From positions 558,001-622,000 of the forward strand of contig NZ_CP133148.1 of assembly GCF_036488675.1 (NCBI RefSeq): a DNA stretch of 64,000 bases, in the 5' to 3' direction. Position numbers and translations under genes: made by a program. Position 1 is the first letter of the stretch. Each line of letters opens with the position of its first letter. This DNA comes from Sinorhizobium chiapasense. Its GTDB lineage: Bacteria > Pseudomonadota > Alphaproteobacteria > Rhizobiales > Rhizobiaceae. The notes below the pieces were generated by a model, which worked only from the letters and a program-made list of their open reading frames with translations, was not told the DNA's origin and searched no databases. This document shows positions 37,779 to 46,560 of this stretch, in pieces.

Positions 37779-39503
37779 ATGAGCGATGTGGCGTCGGGCG
37801 GCGCAGACATCAACAGGATCATTCTCGAGTCGAGCTGCGATGCGCTTGGCCTCGCTTTGCTTGTCTGCGGTCGAGACGATACGATCCTGTTCGCCAGCCC
37901 CTCGATCCTGCAATTCTTCCCGGTACCAGCCCGCCTGTTGACGCCCGGCACTCGCCTCCGCGACTTTCTCGGCGCAGTCTACGATACCGGTGTGCGTCCT
38001 GGGACGTTGCCTGAGAACAGCCGCAGGCGAGCGAACAGGGAAGACTGGATCGCCGAGCACATGGCGCTTCATTGGCGCGAGCGCTACGAGAGTGTCGAGC
38101 GGGCCGGTCGGACGCGCTGGGTCTCATTGCGCAAGCGCCGACTGTCGAGCGGTATCGGCATATTGTCCGTCACCGATGTTTCCGAACAGAAGAAGCGCGA
38201 CGAACAGCTTCAGACCGACCTCGAACGCGTGGAATTGACGGAAGAAATCCTCGACGCGCAGCCCAATCCAATCTGCGTCAAAGATCGAAACCTCAACTAC
38301 ATCGCCGTCAACAAGGCGTTCTGCACGATCCATGAGCTTTCCCAGGAGGCGATCCTCGGGCGCTCCGCGTGGGACCTCGTCGACGCTGAACTGGCGGAGC
38401 GGTTCGAACAGTCGGACCGATCGGTGCTCGAAACCGGCAAGCCACACTCGGAGGCCGAACATATCGTTCGCGCCGACGGCAGCGATCTCTGGGTCGTGAC
38501 ACGCAAATATCGCATCGGCATGCCCGGCCGTCATTTTGTCGTGACCTGCATGAACGACGTTACCGATATCGCGGCCTGGTATCACGGTACGGGCGACAAC
38601 ACGGGTAGCAGCGGCCTTCAGATTCTGGACTACAGCATCTTTGCGCCTGCGCAGAATTTCTACGATCCCTTCCGCGCGTTGAATGTTCAGCAGCTGGTCG
38701 AGGCGGGTTCGATGATCGAGACCCTGCCCGCGCGCGGACTGCGCGTGCTGCTTGCGACGGGCGACCGAGGCGCGGAGGAACGGCTCGTGGCGCGTCTGCG
38801 CGGTTCCGGTCTCGACGCCTGCGCCGTGCGAAACAGCAACGAGCTCCAGGCTTTCGCGCTGGCCGCCGAGCGTTCCGGGGTAAAGCTCGATATCCTGGTG
38901 CTCGACGGCGCGTTCCGGGACGTCGAGCGTGTCCTTGCGGGCTGGCATGCAAGCCCTGTGCTCAAGATCTCCGACGGCATCGACGCAGGCAACCTGCTTG
39001 CGGAGATCTTTCGCGTTTGCGCCGAGCGTCCGCAGCCGCGGTCGTCGCTTTCGCAGGCGGACTGGGGGATCTCCTTCGAAGGCGACGTTGCGCCCGGGAC
39101 GCATGCGCCCGAGATCGAAGTGCTGGTCGCCGAGGACAACCAGATCAATCAGTTCGTCTTCGCCCAGATACTGGAGGGGCTCGGGGTCTCCCACCGGATC
39201 GCCGCGAATGGCAGGGAGGCAGTGGAACTCTGGCACGAACTTCAGCCGGCATTGGTTCTCATGGACATATCGATGCCGGTGATGAACGGCTTTGACGCCG
39301 CAGTCGCCATTCGCGACGCCGAAAAGGGGACAGGGCGGCGGACGCCGATCATCGCGGTGACCGCGCAGGCGCTGGACATCGACCTCAGGCAATGCGAAGC
39401 GTCGGGGATGGATGACCACATCATGAAACCGGTCAGCCCGGACATGATCGAGGCGGTGCTCAGAAAATACATGCCCGCCGGGAACATGCGCGCCGCCGGC
39501 TAA
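37779..39503 (+). CDS. PAS-PAS-pseudoreceiver-receiver signalling protein without kinase domain
   Basis: Cytosolic 574-residue protein. PAS 1 covers about 12-155, PAS 2 about 158-275 (PNPICVKDRNLNYIAVNKAF). A receiver-like fold without a clear phosphorylation pocket covers about 320-420 (LRVLLATGDRGAEERLV..ILVLDGAF). A canonical receiver covers about 447-565, with acidic AEDNQINQ, phospho-acceptor Asp496 in LMDISMPVMNG, and Lys in MKPVSP. No HisKA, HATPase or output domain is found, although hybrid kinases usually have the kinase core between PAS and receiver. It may relay signals by phosphotransfer from a separate kinase. A GGDEF-EAL gene follows 263 bp later. Confidence 0.85.
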   Translation: MSDVASGGADINRIILESSCDALGLALLVCGRDDTILFASPSILQFFPVPARLLTPGTRLRDFLGAVYDTGVRPGTLPENSRRRANREDWIAEHMALHWRERYESVERAGRTRWVSLRKRRLSSGIGILSVTDVSEQKKRDEQLQTDLERVELTEEILDAQPNPICVKDRNLNYIAVNKAFCTIHELSQEAILGRSAWDLVDAELAERFEQSDRSVLETGKPHSEAEHIVRADGSDLWVVTRKYRIGMPGRHFVVTCMNDVTDIAAWYHGTGDNTGSSGLQILDYSIFAPAQNFYDPFRALNVQQLVEAGSMIETLPARGLRVLLATGDRGAEERLVARLRGSGLDACAVRNSNELQAFALAAERSGVKLDILVLDGAFRDVERVLAGWHASPVLKISDGIDAGNLLAEIFRVCAERPQPRSSLSQADWGISFEGDVAPGTHAPEIEVLVAEDNQINQFVFAQILEGLGVSHRIAANGREAVELWHELQPALVLMDISMPVMNGFDAAVAIRDAEKGTGRRTPIIAVTAQALDIDLRQCEASGMDDHIMKPVSPDMIEAVLRKYMPAGNMRAAG

Positions 39504-39766
39504 AGCTTCAATCCTGTCAATTCGCCAGAATTGGGGAGGCTGGCGAAAGATTTGATAGTGCGCCGATATGGGATTGTTAACCCCCGATTGTCATCGTCTG
39601 CGTCGAACTGCCAGAAAGTGTAGAGTCTCGCAGCAATGAATGCGCTTCGCCCAGCCGCCCAGCCCCTACCTCCCCCGATGCGAGAGATCCGTCTCCACCG
39701 GCGAGAGCCGCGGCGCCACGGCTGTTTCGCAACGCTTGCGCCAGTCTGCAGCGGGAGCTTGCGGCC

Positions 39767-41113
39767 ATGATGTGGAGGCAGGTCGCCAGTCATGAGATCA
39801 TTGACGCGCCGCACCCGGTGCCCCTCCTGGATCAATTGACAGGGCTGGGTAACGGCCGGCATCTGCGCCAGAAGGTCTGCGAACTTGCCGCGGAACGTGC
39901 GAGCGACCCGGCGCCGTTTACCATCGGCCTTGCCAATCTCGATGGCTTCAAGCCGATCAACGACCTGTTCGGGCCGGAAGCCGGCGATCAGATCCTCCGC
40001 CAGGTCGCGCACCGTCTGAAAGCCTGCGTTCCGGAAGGTGCGACCGTGACGCGCACCGCCGACGACGAGTTCGCCTTCGTGCTGCCGCTGATCTTCGAGC
40101 GCAAGGGCGCGGAAAAACTGGGCCGGGTCCTGAAAGAGGTGCTGTCGGCTCCCTTCGATCTTGGCGACCGCAACGTCCGGCTCTCTGCGTCCTTCGGTTT
40201 TGCGGTCTACCCTTTCGCAGGCAGCAGCTTTGAAGACCTGCTGAAGAGCGCCGACACCGCGCTTTATCGGTCGAAGCGGCGCGGGCGGGGCCAGATCACC
40301 GTCTATTCGCAGGAGATCGCCCAGGAAATGAAACGCGCGACGCAGATTGAACAGGCGTTGCGCAACGCGATCATCGCCGACCAGGTCGACGTACATTTCC
40401 AGCCCATCGTCGACCTTCGCAGCGATACGGTGGTCGGCTTCGAAGCACTGGCGAGATGGTGCGACGCGGACCTCGGCTACGTCTCGCCCTCGGTCTTCGT
40501 GCCGCTTGCCGAAGAGCGCGGCTTCATCGAGTCGCTGGCGGAAACGTTGCTGCGCAAGGCGGCGCAGGCCGCCCTTTCCTGGCCGAAGGAACTCTTCCTT
40601 TCCTTCAACCTGTCTTCGGCGCAGCTGATGGATCCGGCGACCAGCTCGCGCCTGCTGTCGATCATCCACCAGGTCGGGCTCGACCCTCGTCGCCTGGAAC
40701 TCGAGATTACCGAGACGGCAGTAATGGCGGACGCCGATGTGGCGCAGAGGATCGTTTCCGACTTGCGGGCGGCCGGCGTGCGCGTGTCGCTCGACGATTT
40801 CGGCACAGGGCAATCGAGCCTCGGCCGCTTGCGCGATTTTTCCTTCGACAAGGTGAAGATCGACCGCGCCTTCGTTTCCCGCATCTCAGCCGATCGCGCA
40901 TCGGAGCATATCATCAAGGCCATCGTTTCGATGTGCGAGGGACTGGAGCTCGAGGTCGTCGCCGAAGGCATCGAGGATTTCGCTGAAGCGCTGAAGTTGA
41001 AAGCGCTTGGCTGCGGCATGGGGCAGGGCTATTTCTACGGAAAGCCGGCGGACGCCGTTGCGACGATGCGTTATCTTTCGGATCGCTATCGCGAGGTCGC
41101 GGCCTCCCGCTGA
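39767..41113 (+). CDS. GGDEF-EAL protein with degenerate GGDEF motif
   Basis: Cytosolic 448-residue protein, probably a c-di-GMP phosphodiesterase. In the GGDEF domain (about 20-170) the signature is ADDEF at residues 98-102, so both glycines are lost and cyclase activity is unlikely; it may bind GTP as a regulatory domain. The EAL domain has EAL at 226-228 and the expected catalytic set (FNLSSAQL, ELEITET, DDFGTGQSSL, VKIDRAF, EGIED, QGYFYG). ATG at 39767 follows GGGAG. The frame is open 62 codons further upstream but has no ATG/GTG/TTG. Its last 28 bp overlap the convergent LysR gene. Confidence 0.93.
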   Translation: MMWRQVASHEIIDAPHPVPLLDQLTGLGNGRHLRQKVCELAAERASDPAPFTIGLANLDGFKPINDLFGPEAGDQILRQVAHRLKACVPEGATVTRTADDEFAFVLPLIFERKGAEKLGRVLKEVLSAPFDLGDRNVRLSASFGFAVYPFAGSSFEDLLKSADTALYRSKRRGRGQITVYSQEIAQEMKRATQIEQALRNAIIADQVDVHFQPIVDLRSDTVVGFEALARWCDADLGYVSPSVFVPLAEERGFIESLAETLLRKAAQAALSWPKELFLSFNLSSAQLMDPATSSRLLSIIHQVGLDPRRLELEITETAVMADADVAQRIVSDLRAAGVRVSLDDFGTGQSSLGRLRDFSFDKVKIDRAFVSRISADRASEHIIKAIVSMCEGLELEVVAEGIEDFAEALKLKALGCGMGQGYFYGKPADAVATMRYLSDRYREVAASR

Positions 41114-42054
41114 CGATCGGCTTCGGCCACTTCCGCCTCGGACCGATCACGCAACCCCTCGTCCAATAGCCAATCCCTGATGCGACGCGCCTGGCTGTTG
41201 AGTTCGCGCGATCGCGGCCAGACGACGTAGAATGCGTGCCCGGTCTTCAAGACGTGCCCGCCGACCGGCACAAGCGTAGCGGAGCGGACCTGCCGCTCGA
41301 TCAAGTGTTCCCAGCCGAGTGCGATTCCTTCTCCGGCAAGCACCGCCTGGATCACGAGCACGTAGTCGTTGATCGCCAGCCGTCGTCCCTGGGCTGGGTA
41401 GGAAAGGCCCGCACTCGCGAACCACTCTGTCCAGTCGCAGGCGCGCCGGACGGGTTCCTCGAGATGAATGAGATTGTGTCGCAACAGGTGGGCCGGCGTC
41501 TCCGGCAGGCCGTGCGCCTCGATATAGGCGGGCGTCGCGACGGCATTGACCACTTCCTCGGCCAGTAGTGCGGCATGATAGCGTGGCCAGTGACTGGGAT
41601 CACCGCCGCGGATGCCCAGGGGGATCGGCTCTTCGTCGAGGTCGAGATCGCGCACGCTGGTCTGGATGCGAAGATCGATTTCCGGCAAGTCTTCGCGCAG
41701 CCGGTTCAGCCGTGGAAGCATCCACATCGAGGCGAAAGCGGTGGAAGCCGCAAGGGTAACATTCGTCTCGCGGCCCTTCGAGCGAATATCTTCGGCTGAT
41801 TTCTGGATCCGCGACAGGCCGACCGAGACGTCCGCATGGAATTTCTCGCCGGCCTCCGTCAGTTCGACCGCCCGGTGCACACGGTGAAACAGCGGCACGC
41901 CAAGTTGGTCCTCTAGACCCCGGATGGCGTAGGATACCGCAGCTTGCGTCATCCCGAGCTCGTTGGCGGCGCGGGTAAAATTCTGATGGCGGCCGGCCGC
42001 CTCGAAAACGATGAGGCTGGCGGCGGAGGGAAGGAGGCGGCGCAGGTTTTCCAT
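41086..42054 (-). CDS. LysR-family regulator (GcvA-like)
   Basis: A 322-residue transcription factor. The N-terminal winged helix (LIVFEAAGRHQNFTRAANELGMTQAAVSYAIRGLE) is typical of the GcvA branch, followed by a periplasmic-binding-like effector domain. It is divergent from the MttB/StcD-like genes with 89 bp between the starts, which is the standard arrangement for a LysR activator of that operon. Its 3' end overlaps the GGDEF-EAL gene by 28 bp. The C-terminal ~20 residues are charged and may be variable. The inducer is unknown but may be a methylated amine. Confidence 0.92.
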   Translation of the reverse strand: MENLRRLLPSAASLIVFEAAGRHQNFTRAANELGMTQAAVSYAIRGLEDQLGVPLFHRVHRAVELTEAGEKFHADVSVGLSRIQKSAEDIRSKGRETNVTLAASTAFASMWMLPRLNRLREDLPEIDLRIQTSVRDLDLDEEPIPLGIRGGDPSHWPRYHAALLAEEVVNAVATPAYIEAHGLPETPAHLLRHNLIHLEEPVRRACDWTEWFASAGLSYPAQGRRLAINDYVLVIQAVLAGEGIALGWEHLIERQVRSATLVPVGGHVLKTGHAFYVVWPRSRELNSQARRIRDWLLDEGLRDRSEAEVAEADRQREAATSR

Positions 42055-42096
42055 AAACGCAGCTTATAGCATGCGTCGAATTTTTCCACCGTTACA

Positions 42097-42110
42097 ACGA
42101 TCTTGATCGT
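42097..42110. promoter_or_regulatory. Candidate LysR operator between regulator and mttB-like gene
   Basis: ACGATC-TT-GATCGT, a perfect 6-bp inverted repeat with 2-bp spacer, lies midway in the 89-bp divergent region. LysR proteins favour short dyads, although the classic T-N11-A spacing is not obvious. Prediction from position and symmetry. Confidence 0.4.
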
Positions 42111-42143
42111 CACTAGCATCACTGCAAATGATGGGAGGATGCA

Positions 42144-43691
42144 ATGGAATCGACGTCGGGAGCAGCGGTTGAGGCGCCTCGCAGAACACGAGGCACGAGA
42201 GCACAGCGACGGGAAGGGGGCAGCAATCTCGGCGTTCCCTACATCGTCCGCAACATACCGAACTACGATATTCTCGGCGAGGAAAGCCTGCAGCGCGTCG
42301 AGCAGACCGCGGATCGCATCCTCGCCGAAGTCGGCATCGAGTTTCGCGACGATCCTGCGGTAATCGACCATTGGAAGCGCGCCGGCGCGAAAGTCGATGG
42401 CGTCCGCGTGACCTTCGAGCCCGGCATGCTGAAGGAGATCGTCCGTTCCGCACCGTCGCAGTTCACCCAGCATGCGCGCAATCCCGCCCGCAGCGTCGAG
42501 ATCGGCGGCCGCAACGTCGTCTTTTCGCCGGCCTATGGTTCCCCCTTCGTCATGGACCTGGACAAGGGCCGGCGCTACGGCACGATCGAGGATTTCCGCA
42601 ATCTGATCAAGCTCGCCCAGTCGAGCCCGTGGCTGCACCATTCCGGCGGAACGATCTGCGAGCCGGTCGACGTGCCGGTCAACAAGCGCCATCTCGATAT
42701 GGTCTACAGCCACATCAAGTATTCCGACCGTGCCTTCATGGGCTCGATCACGGCCGAGGAGCGCGCCGAGGATTCGATCGATATGGCGCGCATTCTCTTC
42801 GGCACCGATTTCGTCGACAAGAATTGCGTCATCCTCGGCAATGTCAACGTCAATTCGCCGCTCGTCTGGGACGGAACGATGACGAAATCGTTGCGCGCCT
42901 ATGCGCGCGCCAATCAGGCGGCGGTCATCGTGCCCTTCATCCTGGGCGGGGCCATGGGGCCTGTGACCAATGCCGGCGCCATCGCCCAGTCCTATGCCGA
43001 AACGCTCGCCGGCTGTGCGCTGACGCAGCTCGAACGAAAAGGGGCGCCGGTGATCTTCGGCAACTTCCTGTCGTCAATGTCGCTTCGCTCCGGCTCGCCC
43101 ACTTTCGGCACGCCGGAACCGGCGATCGGCAGCATGGTCGTCGGTCAGCTTGCCCGTCGGCTGGGCTTGCCGCTGCGTTGCGCCGGCAACTTCTCGAATT
43201 CGAAGCGGCCGGATGCGCAGGCGATGCAGGAGGGCGTCATGTCGATGCTATCGGCGGTGCACTGCGGCGCGAATTTCATCCTGCATTCGGCCGGCTTCGT
43301 CGATGGCCTGCTCGCCATGTCATACGAGAAGTTCGTGATGGATACAGATTTCTGCGGCGCGCTCCATTCCTACCTCGCCGGCGTTGTCGTCGATGACAAT
43401 GCGCTCGCCATGGACGCCTTTCTGGAGGTCGGACCGGGCAGCCATTTTCTCGGCTGCGACCACACGATGCGCAATTATCAGACCGCTTTCTGGGACAGCG
43501 CGCTTTCGGACAACGAACCGTTCGAGAAGTGGGTGGAGCAGGGCGAGACGGACATGGCGGAACGGGCCAACCGAAGCTGGAAGAAGACGCTTGCCGAATA
43601 TGAAGCGCCGCCTCTGGATCTAGCAATCGACGAGGCTCTGGTGGACTATGTCGCCAGACGAAAAAACAGCATGCCCGACGCCTGGTACTGA
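42144..43691 (+). CDS. MttB-family methyltransferase homologue without pyrrolysine
   Basis: A 515-residue member of the trimethylamine methyltransferase superfamily. No in-frame TAG interrupts it, so it belongs to the non-pyrrolysine group, in which some members demethylate quaternary amines such as glycine betaine onto a corrinoid protein. Recognisable stretches are GIEFRDDPAVIDHWKRAGAKVDGVRVTFEPGML-type N-terminal region, SSPWLHHSGGTICEP, and LEVGPGSHFLGCDHTMRNYQTAFWD near the C-terminus. ATG at 42144 follows GGGAGG. The next gene is a TMADH/StcD-like flavoenzyme 28 bp away. No corrinoid protein gene is in the window, so the methyl acceptor is unclear. Confidence 0.85.
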   Translation: MESTSGAAVEAPRRTRGTRAQRREGGSNLGVPYIVRNIPNYDILGEESLQRVEQTADRILAEVGIEFRDDPAVIDHWKRAGAKVDGVRVTFEPGMLKEIVRSAPSQFTQHARNPARSVEIGGRNVVFSPAYGSPFVMDLDKGRRYGTIEDFRNLIKLAQSSPWLHHSGGTICEPVDVPVNKRHLDMVYSHIKYSDRAFMGSITAEERAEDSIDMARILFGTDFVDKNCVILGNVNVNSPLVWDGTMTKSLRAYARANQAAVIVPFILGGAMGPVTNAGAIAQSYAETLAGCALTQLERKGAPVIFGNFLSSMSLRSGSPTFGTPEPAIGSMVVGQLARRLGLPLRCAGNFSNSKRPDAQAMQEGVMSMLSAVHCGANFILHSAGFVDGLLAMSYEKFVMDTDFCGALHSYLAGVVVDDNALAMDAFLEVGPGSHFLGCDHTMRNYQTAFWDSALSDNEPFEKWVEQGETDMAERANRSWKKTLAEYEAPPLDLAIDEALVDYVARRKNSMPDAWY

Positions 43692-43719
43692 CCGGCGTGG
43701 AAGCCTCAAGGACTGTTGA

Positions 43720-45768
43720 ATGACCCTGTCGAAGGACCCGCTGCTCCAGCCATATCGTCTAAGGCATTTGACACTCAAGAACCGGATCATGTCGACGGCC
43801 CATGAGCCGGCCTATTCGGAAGACGGTATGCCGAAGGACCGCTATCGGCTCTACCATCTGGAAAAGGCCAAGGGCGGAATAGCGCTGACGATGACGGCCG
43901 GCTCGGCGATCGTTTCCGAGGACTCTCCGCCGGCTTTCGGAAATCTCCATGCCTATGCCGATGAAATCGTGCCATGGCTCAAGAAGATCGCCGACGACTG
44001 TCACGAGCACGGCACCGCCGTGATGATCCAGTTGACCCATCTCGGCCGCCGCACAAGCTGGAACAAGGGCGACTGGCTGCCGGTGTTGAGCGCTTCTCCC
44101 GTCCGTGAACCGGCGCACCGGTCCTTTCCGAAGGAAATCGAGGAGTGGGACATCGAGCGGATCGTGAGCGACTATGCAGCGGCCGCCAGCCGCATGCAGG
44201 CCGCCGGTCTCGACGGTATCGAAATCGAGGCCTACGGCCATCTGATCGACAGCTTCTGGTCGCCAGCCACCAATCATCGTGACGACGAATATGGCGGCTC
44301 GCTCGACAATCGCCTGCGCTTCATGAATCTGGTGGTTGACGCCGTGCGCCAGGCGGTTGGTCCGGATTTCATCGTCGGCACGCGCATGGTCGCGGACGAA
44401 GACTGGGACAAGGGCCTGTCAAAGGAAGAAGGTGTGGAGATCGCGAGGCGACTCGCCGGTTCCGGCAAGATCGACTTCCTGAACATCATTCGCGGCCATC
44501 TCGAGCACGACGCCCCGCTCACCAAGGTGATCCCGATCCAGGGCATGGCTGCCTCGCCGCATCTCGATTTTGCCGGAGAGGTTCGGGCAGCGACGAAGTT
44601 TCCGGTCTTCCATGCTGCACGCATCGCAGATGTGGCGACGGCGCGGCATGCGATCGCCGAGGGCAAGCTCGATATGGTCGGCATGACGCGCGCCCATATC
44701 GCCGATCCCTATATCGTCAGGAAGATCGAAGAGGGGCGCGAGGCCGAGATCCGTCCCTGCGTCGGCGCGACATACTGTCTCGACCGCATCTATGAAGGCG
44801 GAGGCGCGCTCTGTATCCACAATGCGGCCACCGGACGCGAGGCGATCGTGCCGCACGTCATCTCGAAAAGCGATGGCCCCCGCCGGCGTGCGGTTGTCGT
44901 CGGGGCAGGACCCGCCGGCCTCGAGGCGGCGCGCGTGCTCGCCGAGCGTGGTCACTCGGTCGAGCTTCTGGAGGCAACCAGCGAAGCCGGCGGCCAGATC
45001 CTGCTGGCGGCACGCAACCCGCGCCGCAAGGAAATGATCGGCATTGTCGACTGGCGGCTTTCCGAACTCGAACGGCTCGGCGTTCCGATCCATTACAATG
45101 TCTTTGCAGGCGTAGAGGACGTGCTGGCCCGGGAACCGGATCTCGTCGTCGTTGCCACCGGCGGCATCGCCCAGAATCCCGCGCTTGAGACAGGCGACGA
45201 ACTCGTCGTTTCGAGCTGGGACATCATCGCGGGTGCTGTAAAACCCGAGGGACCGGTTCTGCTCTTTGACGACAACGGCGCGCACAGCGGCATGACCGCT
45301 GCCGAACTGATAGCCAGAGCGGGCATCGAACTCGAAATCGTTTCGCCAGAGCGCATGTTCGCGCCCGAGATCGGCGGCATGAACCATGTTCCCTATGCGA
45401 AGATCTTCGCCGAGAAGAATGTGCGGGTAACGATCAACACGCGGCTGAAATCGGTAAGACGCGACGGCAATTCGCTGGTTGCGACCTTGTGTTCGGATTT
45501 TTCGGAGACCGCTTCGATCGAGCGTCGGGTGGCGCAGGTAGTGGTCGAGCATGGCACGGTGCCGATGGCCGAACTCTATCTCGAGCTCAAGCCACTGTCC
45601 CGCAACCTTGGCGCAATCGACTACAAGGCTCTCATCCGTCGCGAAAACCCGATTGCCGTGCGCAATCCCGAGGGGACGTTCGACCTGTTTCGGATCGGCG
45701 ACGCGGTGGCGAGCCGCAATATCCACGCGGGCATCTACGATGCATTGAGATACGGCGTTCTGTTCTGA
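43720..45768 (+). CDS. TMADH/StcD-like NADH:flavin oxidoreductase (candidate N-demethylase)
   Basis: A 682-residue enzyme with the plan of trimethylamine dehydrogenase and of StcD (proposed N-methylproline demethylase). An FMN-binding OYE-like barrel covers ~1-340 (QLTHLGRRTSWNKGDW, GLDGIEIEAYGHLIDSFWSP). A cysteine cluster follows near 347-370, then an FAD/NAD domain (VVVGAGPAGLEAARVLAERG) and a second dinucleotide fold. The cysteine segment is CVGATYC..LCIHN: relative to the TMADH CIGCNVC..C pattern the second Cys is Ala, leaving three of four. It probably oxidises a methylated amine that the adjacent MttB-like enzyme produces or shares. Confidence 0.87.
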   Translation: MTLSKDPLLQPYRLRHLTLKNRIMSTAHEPAYSEDGMPKDRYRLYHLEKAKGGIALTMTAGSAIVSEDSPPAFGNLHAYADEIVPWLKKIADDCHEHGTAVMIQLTHLGRRTSWNKGDWLPVLSASPVREPAHRSFPKEIEEWDIERIVSDYAAAASRMQAAGLDGIEIEAYGHLIDSFWSPATNHRDDEYGGSLDNRLRFMNLVVDAVRQAVGPDFIVGTRMVADEDWDKGLSKEEGVEIARRLAGSGKIDFLNIIRGHLEHDAPLTKVIPIQGMAASPHLDFAGEVRAATKFPVFHAARIADVATARHAIAEGKLDMVGMTRAHIADPYIVRKIEEGREAEIRPCVGATYCLDRIYEGGGALCIHNAATGREAIVPHVISKSDGPRRRAVVVGAGPAGLEAARVLAERGHSVELLEATSEAGGQILLAARNPRRKEMIGIVDWRLSELERLGVPIHYNVFAGVEDVLAREPDLVVVATGGIAQNPALETGDELVVSSWDIIAGAVKPEGPVLLFDDNGAHSGMTAAELIARAGIELEIVSPERMFAPEIGGMNHVPYAKIFAEKNVRVTINTRLKSVRRDGNSLVATLCSDFSETASIERRVAQVVVEHGTVPMAELYLELKPLSRNLGAIDYKALIRRENPIAVRNPEGTFDLFRIGDAVASRNIHAGIYDALRYGVLF

Positions 45769-45772
45769 GGCC

Positions 45773-45801
45773 AAAAAAAAGCGGCGCATCGCGCCGCTTT
45801 T
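45773..45801. terminator. Bidirectional intrinsic terminator
   Basis: A8, then GCGGCGC-ATC-GCGCCGC, then TTTT (45773-45801). It lies 5 bp past the StcD-like stop and 39 bp before the PRC-barrel stop, so it can serve both convergent transcripts. Confidence 0.92.
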
Positions 45802-45840
45802 CAGGCTGGGAGCGGGCTGTCCCGCTCTATGTTCAGCTCA

Positions 45841-46476
45841 CTACTGCTGAGGTGCCGGCTGCGTCGGGGTTGCCGGTGCCGTACCGGTCGACGAGGTTGT
45901 CGATGTGTCAACCGGCTGCGCGGCCTGACGCTCGGCCATCATCTGCGCCTTCGTCTTGAACTCCGGCGCTGCCTTCAGCGTGTCAGCGGTTTCGGTCGTG
46001 GTCAGCTTCAATGCTGACGTGTCGGCTTGCTCAGAAATCTCGATCCGGTCGAATGGGACCGCGACGTTCTTCTCACCGATTCCGAGGAAGCCGCCGACGC
46101 CGATCACGGCCGCTTCGACTCCGCCGTCCTTCTTGATGATCAGATCGTTGATGTTGCCGATGCTTTCATCGGCGGCATTGTAAACCGACTGGCCTACATA
46201 AGTGCTGGTAGCGATCTGGTCGTCTGCCTGCTCGGTCAGATAGTCCGATTTGGCCATTTTATCCGCAGGTGCTTCGCCAGCGGGAGGAGGAGTCTGGGCC
46301 TGGTCAGCCGGAGGCTCCGTGGCAGGCGGTGTCGTGCCGCCCGGCTGCATCTGCGTGGGCGCTGCCGGGTCGGCCGGAGGCGGGGTTGTTGTCTGCTGCG
46401 CGAAACTTGTCGGGGCGAAGGTAACGCCCACGAGAAGCGCGCCAGCCGCAACGGAAGATACAAGTTTCTTTGTCAT
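45841..46476 (-). CDS. Exported PRC-barrel domain protein
   Basis: A 211-residue protein with a signal peptide (MTKKLVSSVAAGALLVGVTFAPTSFA), a long Pro/Thr/Gln-rich linker (~27-80), and a PRC-barrel domain (~95-175: YVGQSVYNAADESIGNINDLIIKKDGG..VIGVGGFLGIGEKNVAVP). It ends in a Thr/Ala/Pro/Gln-rich tail. Start at 46476; an earlier in-frame codon at 46509 is less likely. A general-stress-type promoter motif (GGAAC-N16-CGTT) sits 85-109 bp upstream, and PRC-barrel proteins are frequent in that regulon. Biochemical role unknown. Confidence 0.9.
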   Translation of the reverse strand: MTKKLVSSVAAGALLVGVTFAPTSFAQQTTTPPPADPAAPTQMQPGGTTPPATEPPADQAQTPPPAGEAPADKMAKSDYLTEQADDQIATSTYVGQSVYNAADESIGNINDLIIKKDGGVEAAVIGVGGFLGIGEKNVAVPFDRIEISEQADTSALKLTTTETADTLKAAPEFKTKAQMMAERQAAQPVDTSTTSSTGTAPATPTQPAPQQ

Positions 46477-46560
46477 ATCAGACTGCCTTTCGTTGACGTT
46501 GTCGATCACCCCGCGGCGTTGGCGAGCGGCCTGCCCCCGCCGCGTTGGTGATACTCAAGC

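Noticed and set aside
39578..39766. Upstream extension of the GGDEF-EAL gene
   Set aside because: The frame is open for 62 codons before the ATG at 39767 but contains no ATG, GTG or TTG, and a GGGAG ribosome site supports 39767.
42144..43691. Pyrrolysine-containing MttB
   Set aside because: No in-frame TAG is present, and no pyl genes are in the window.
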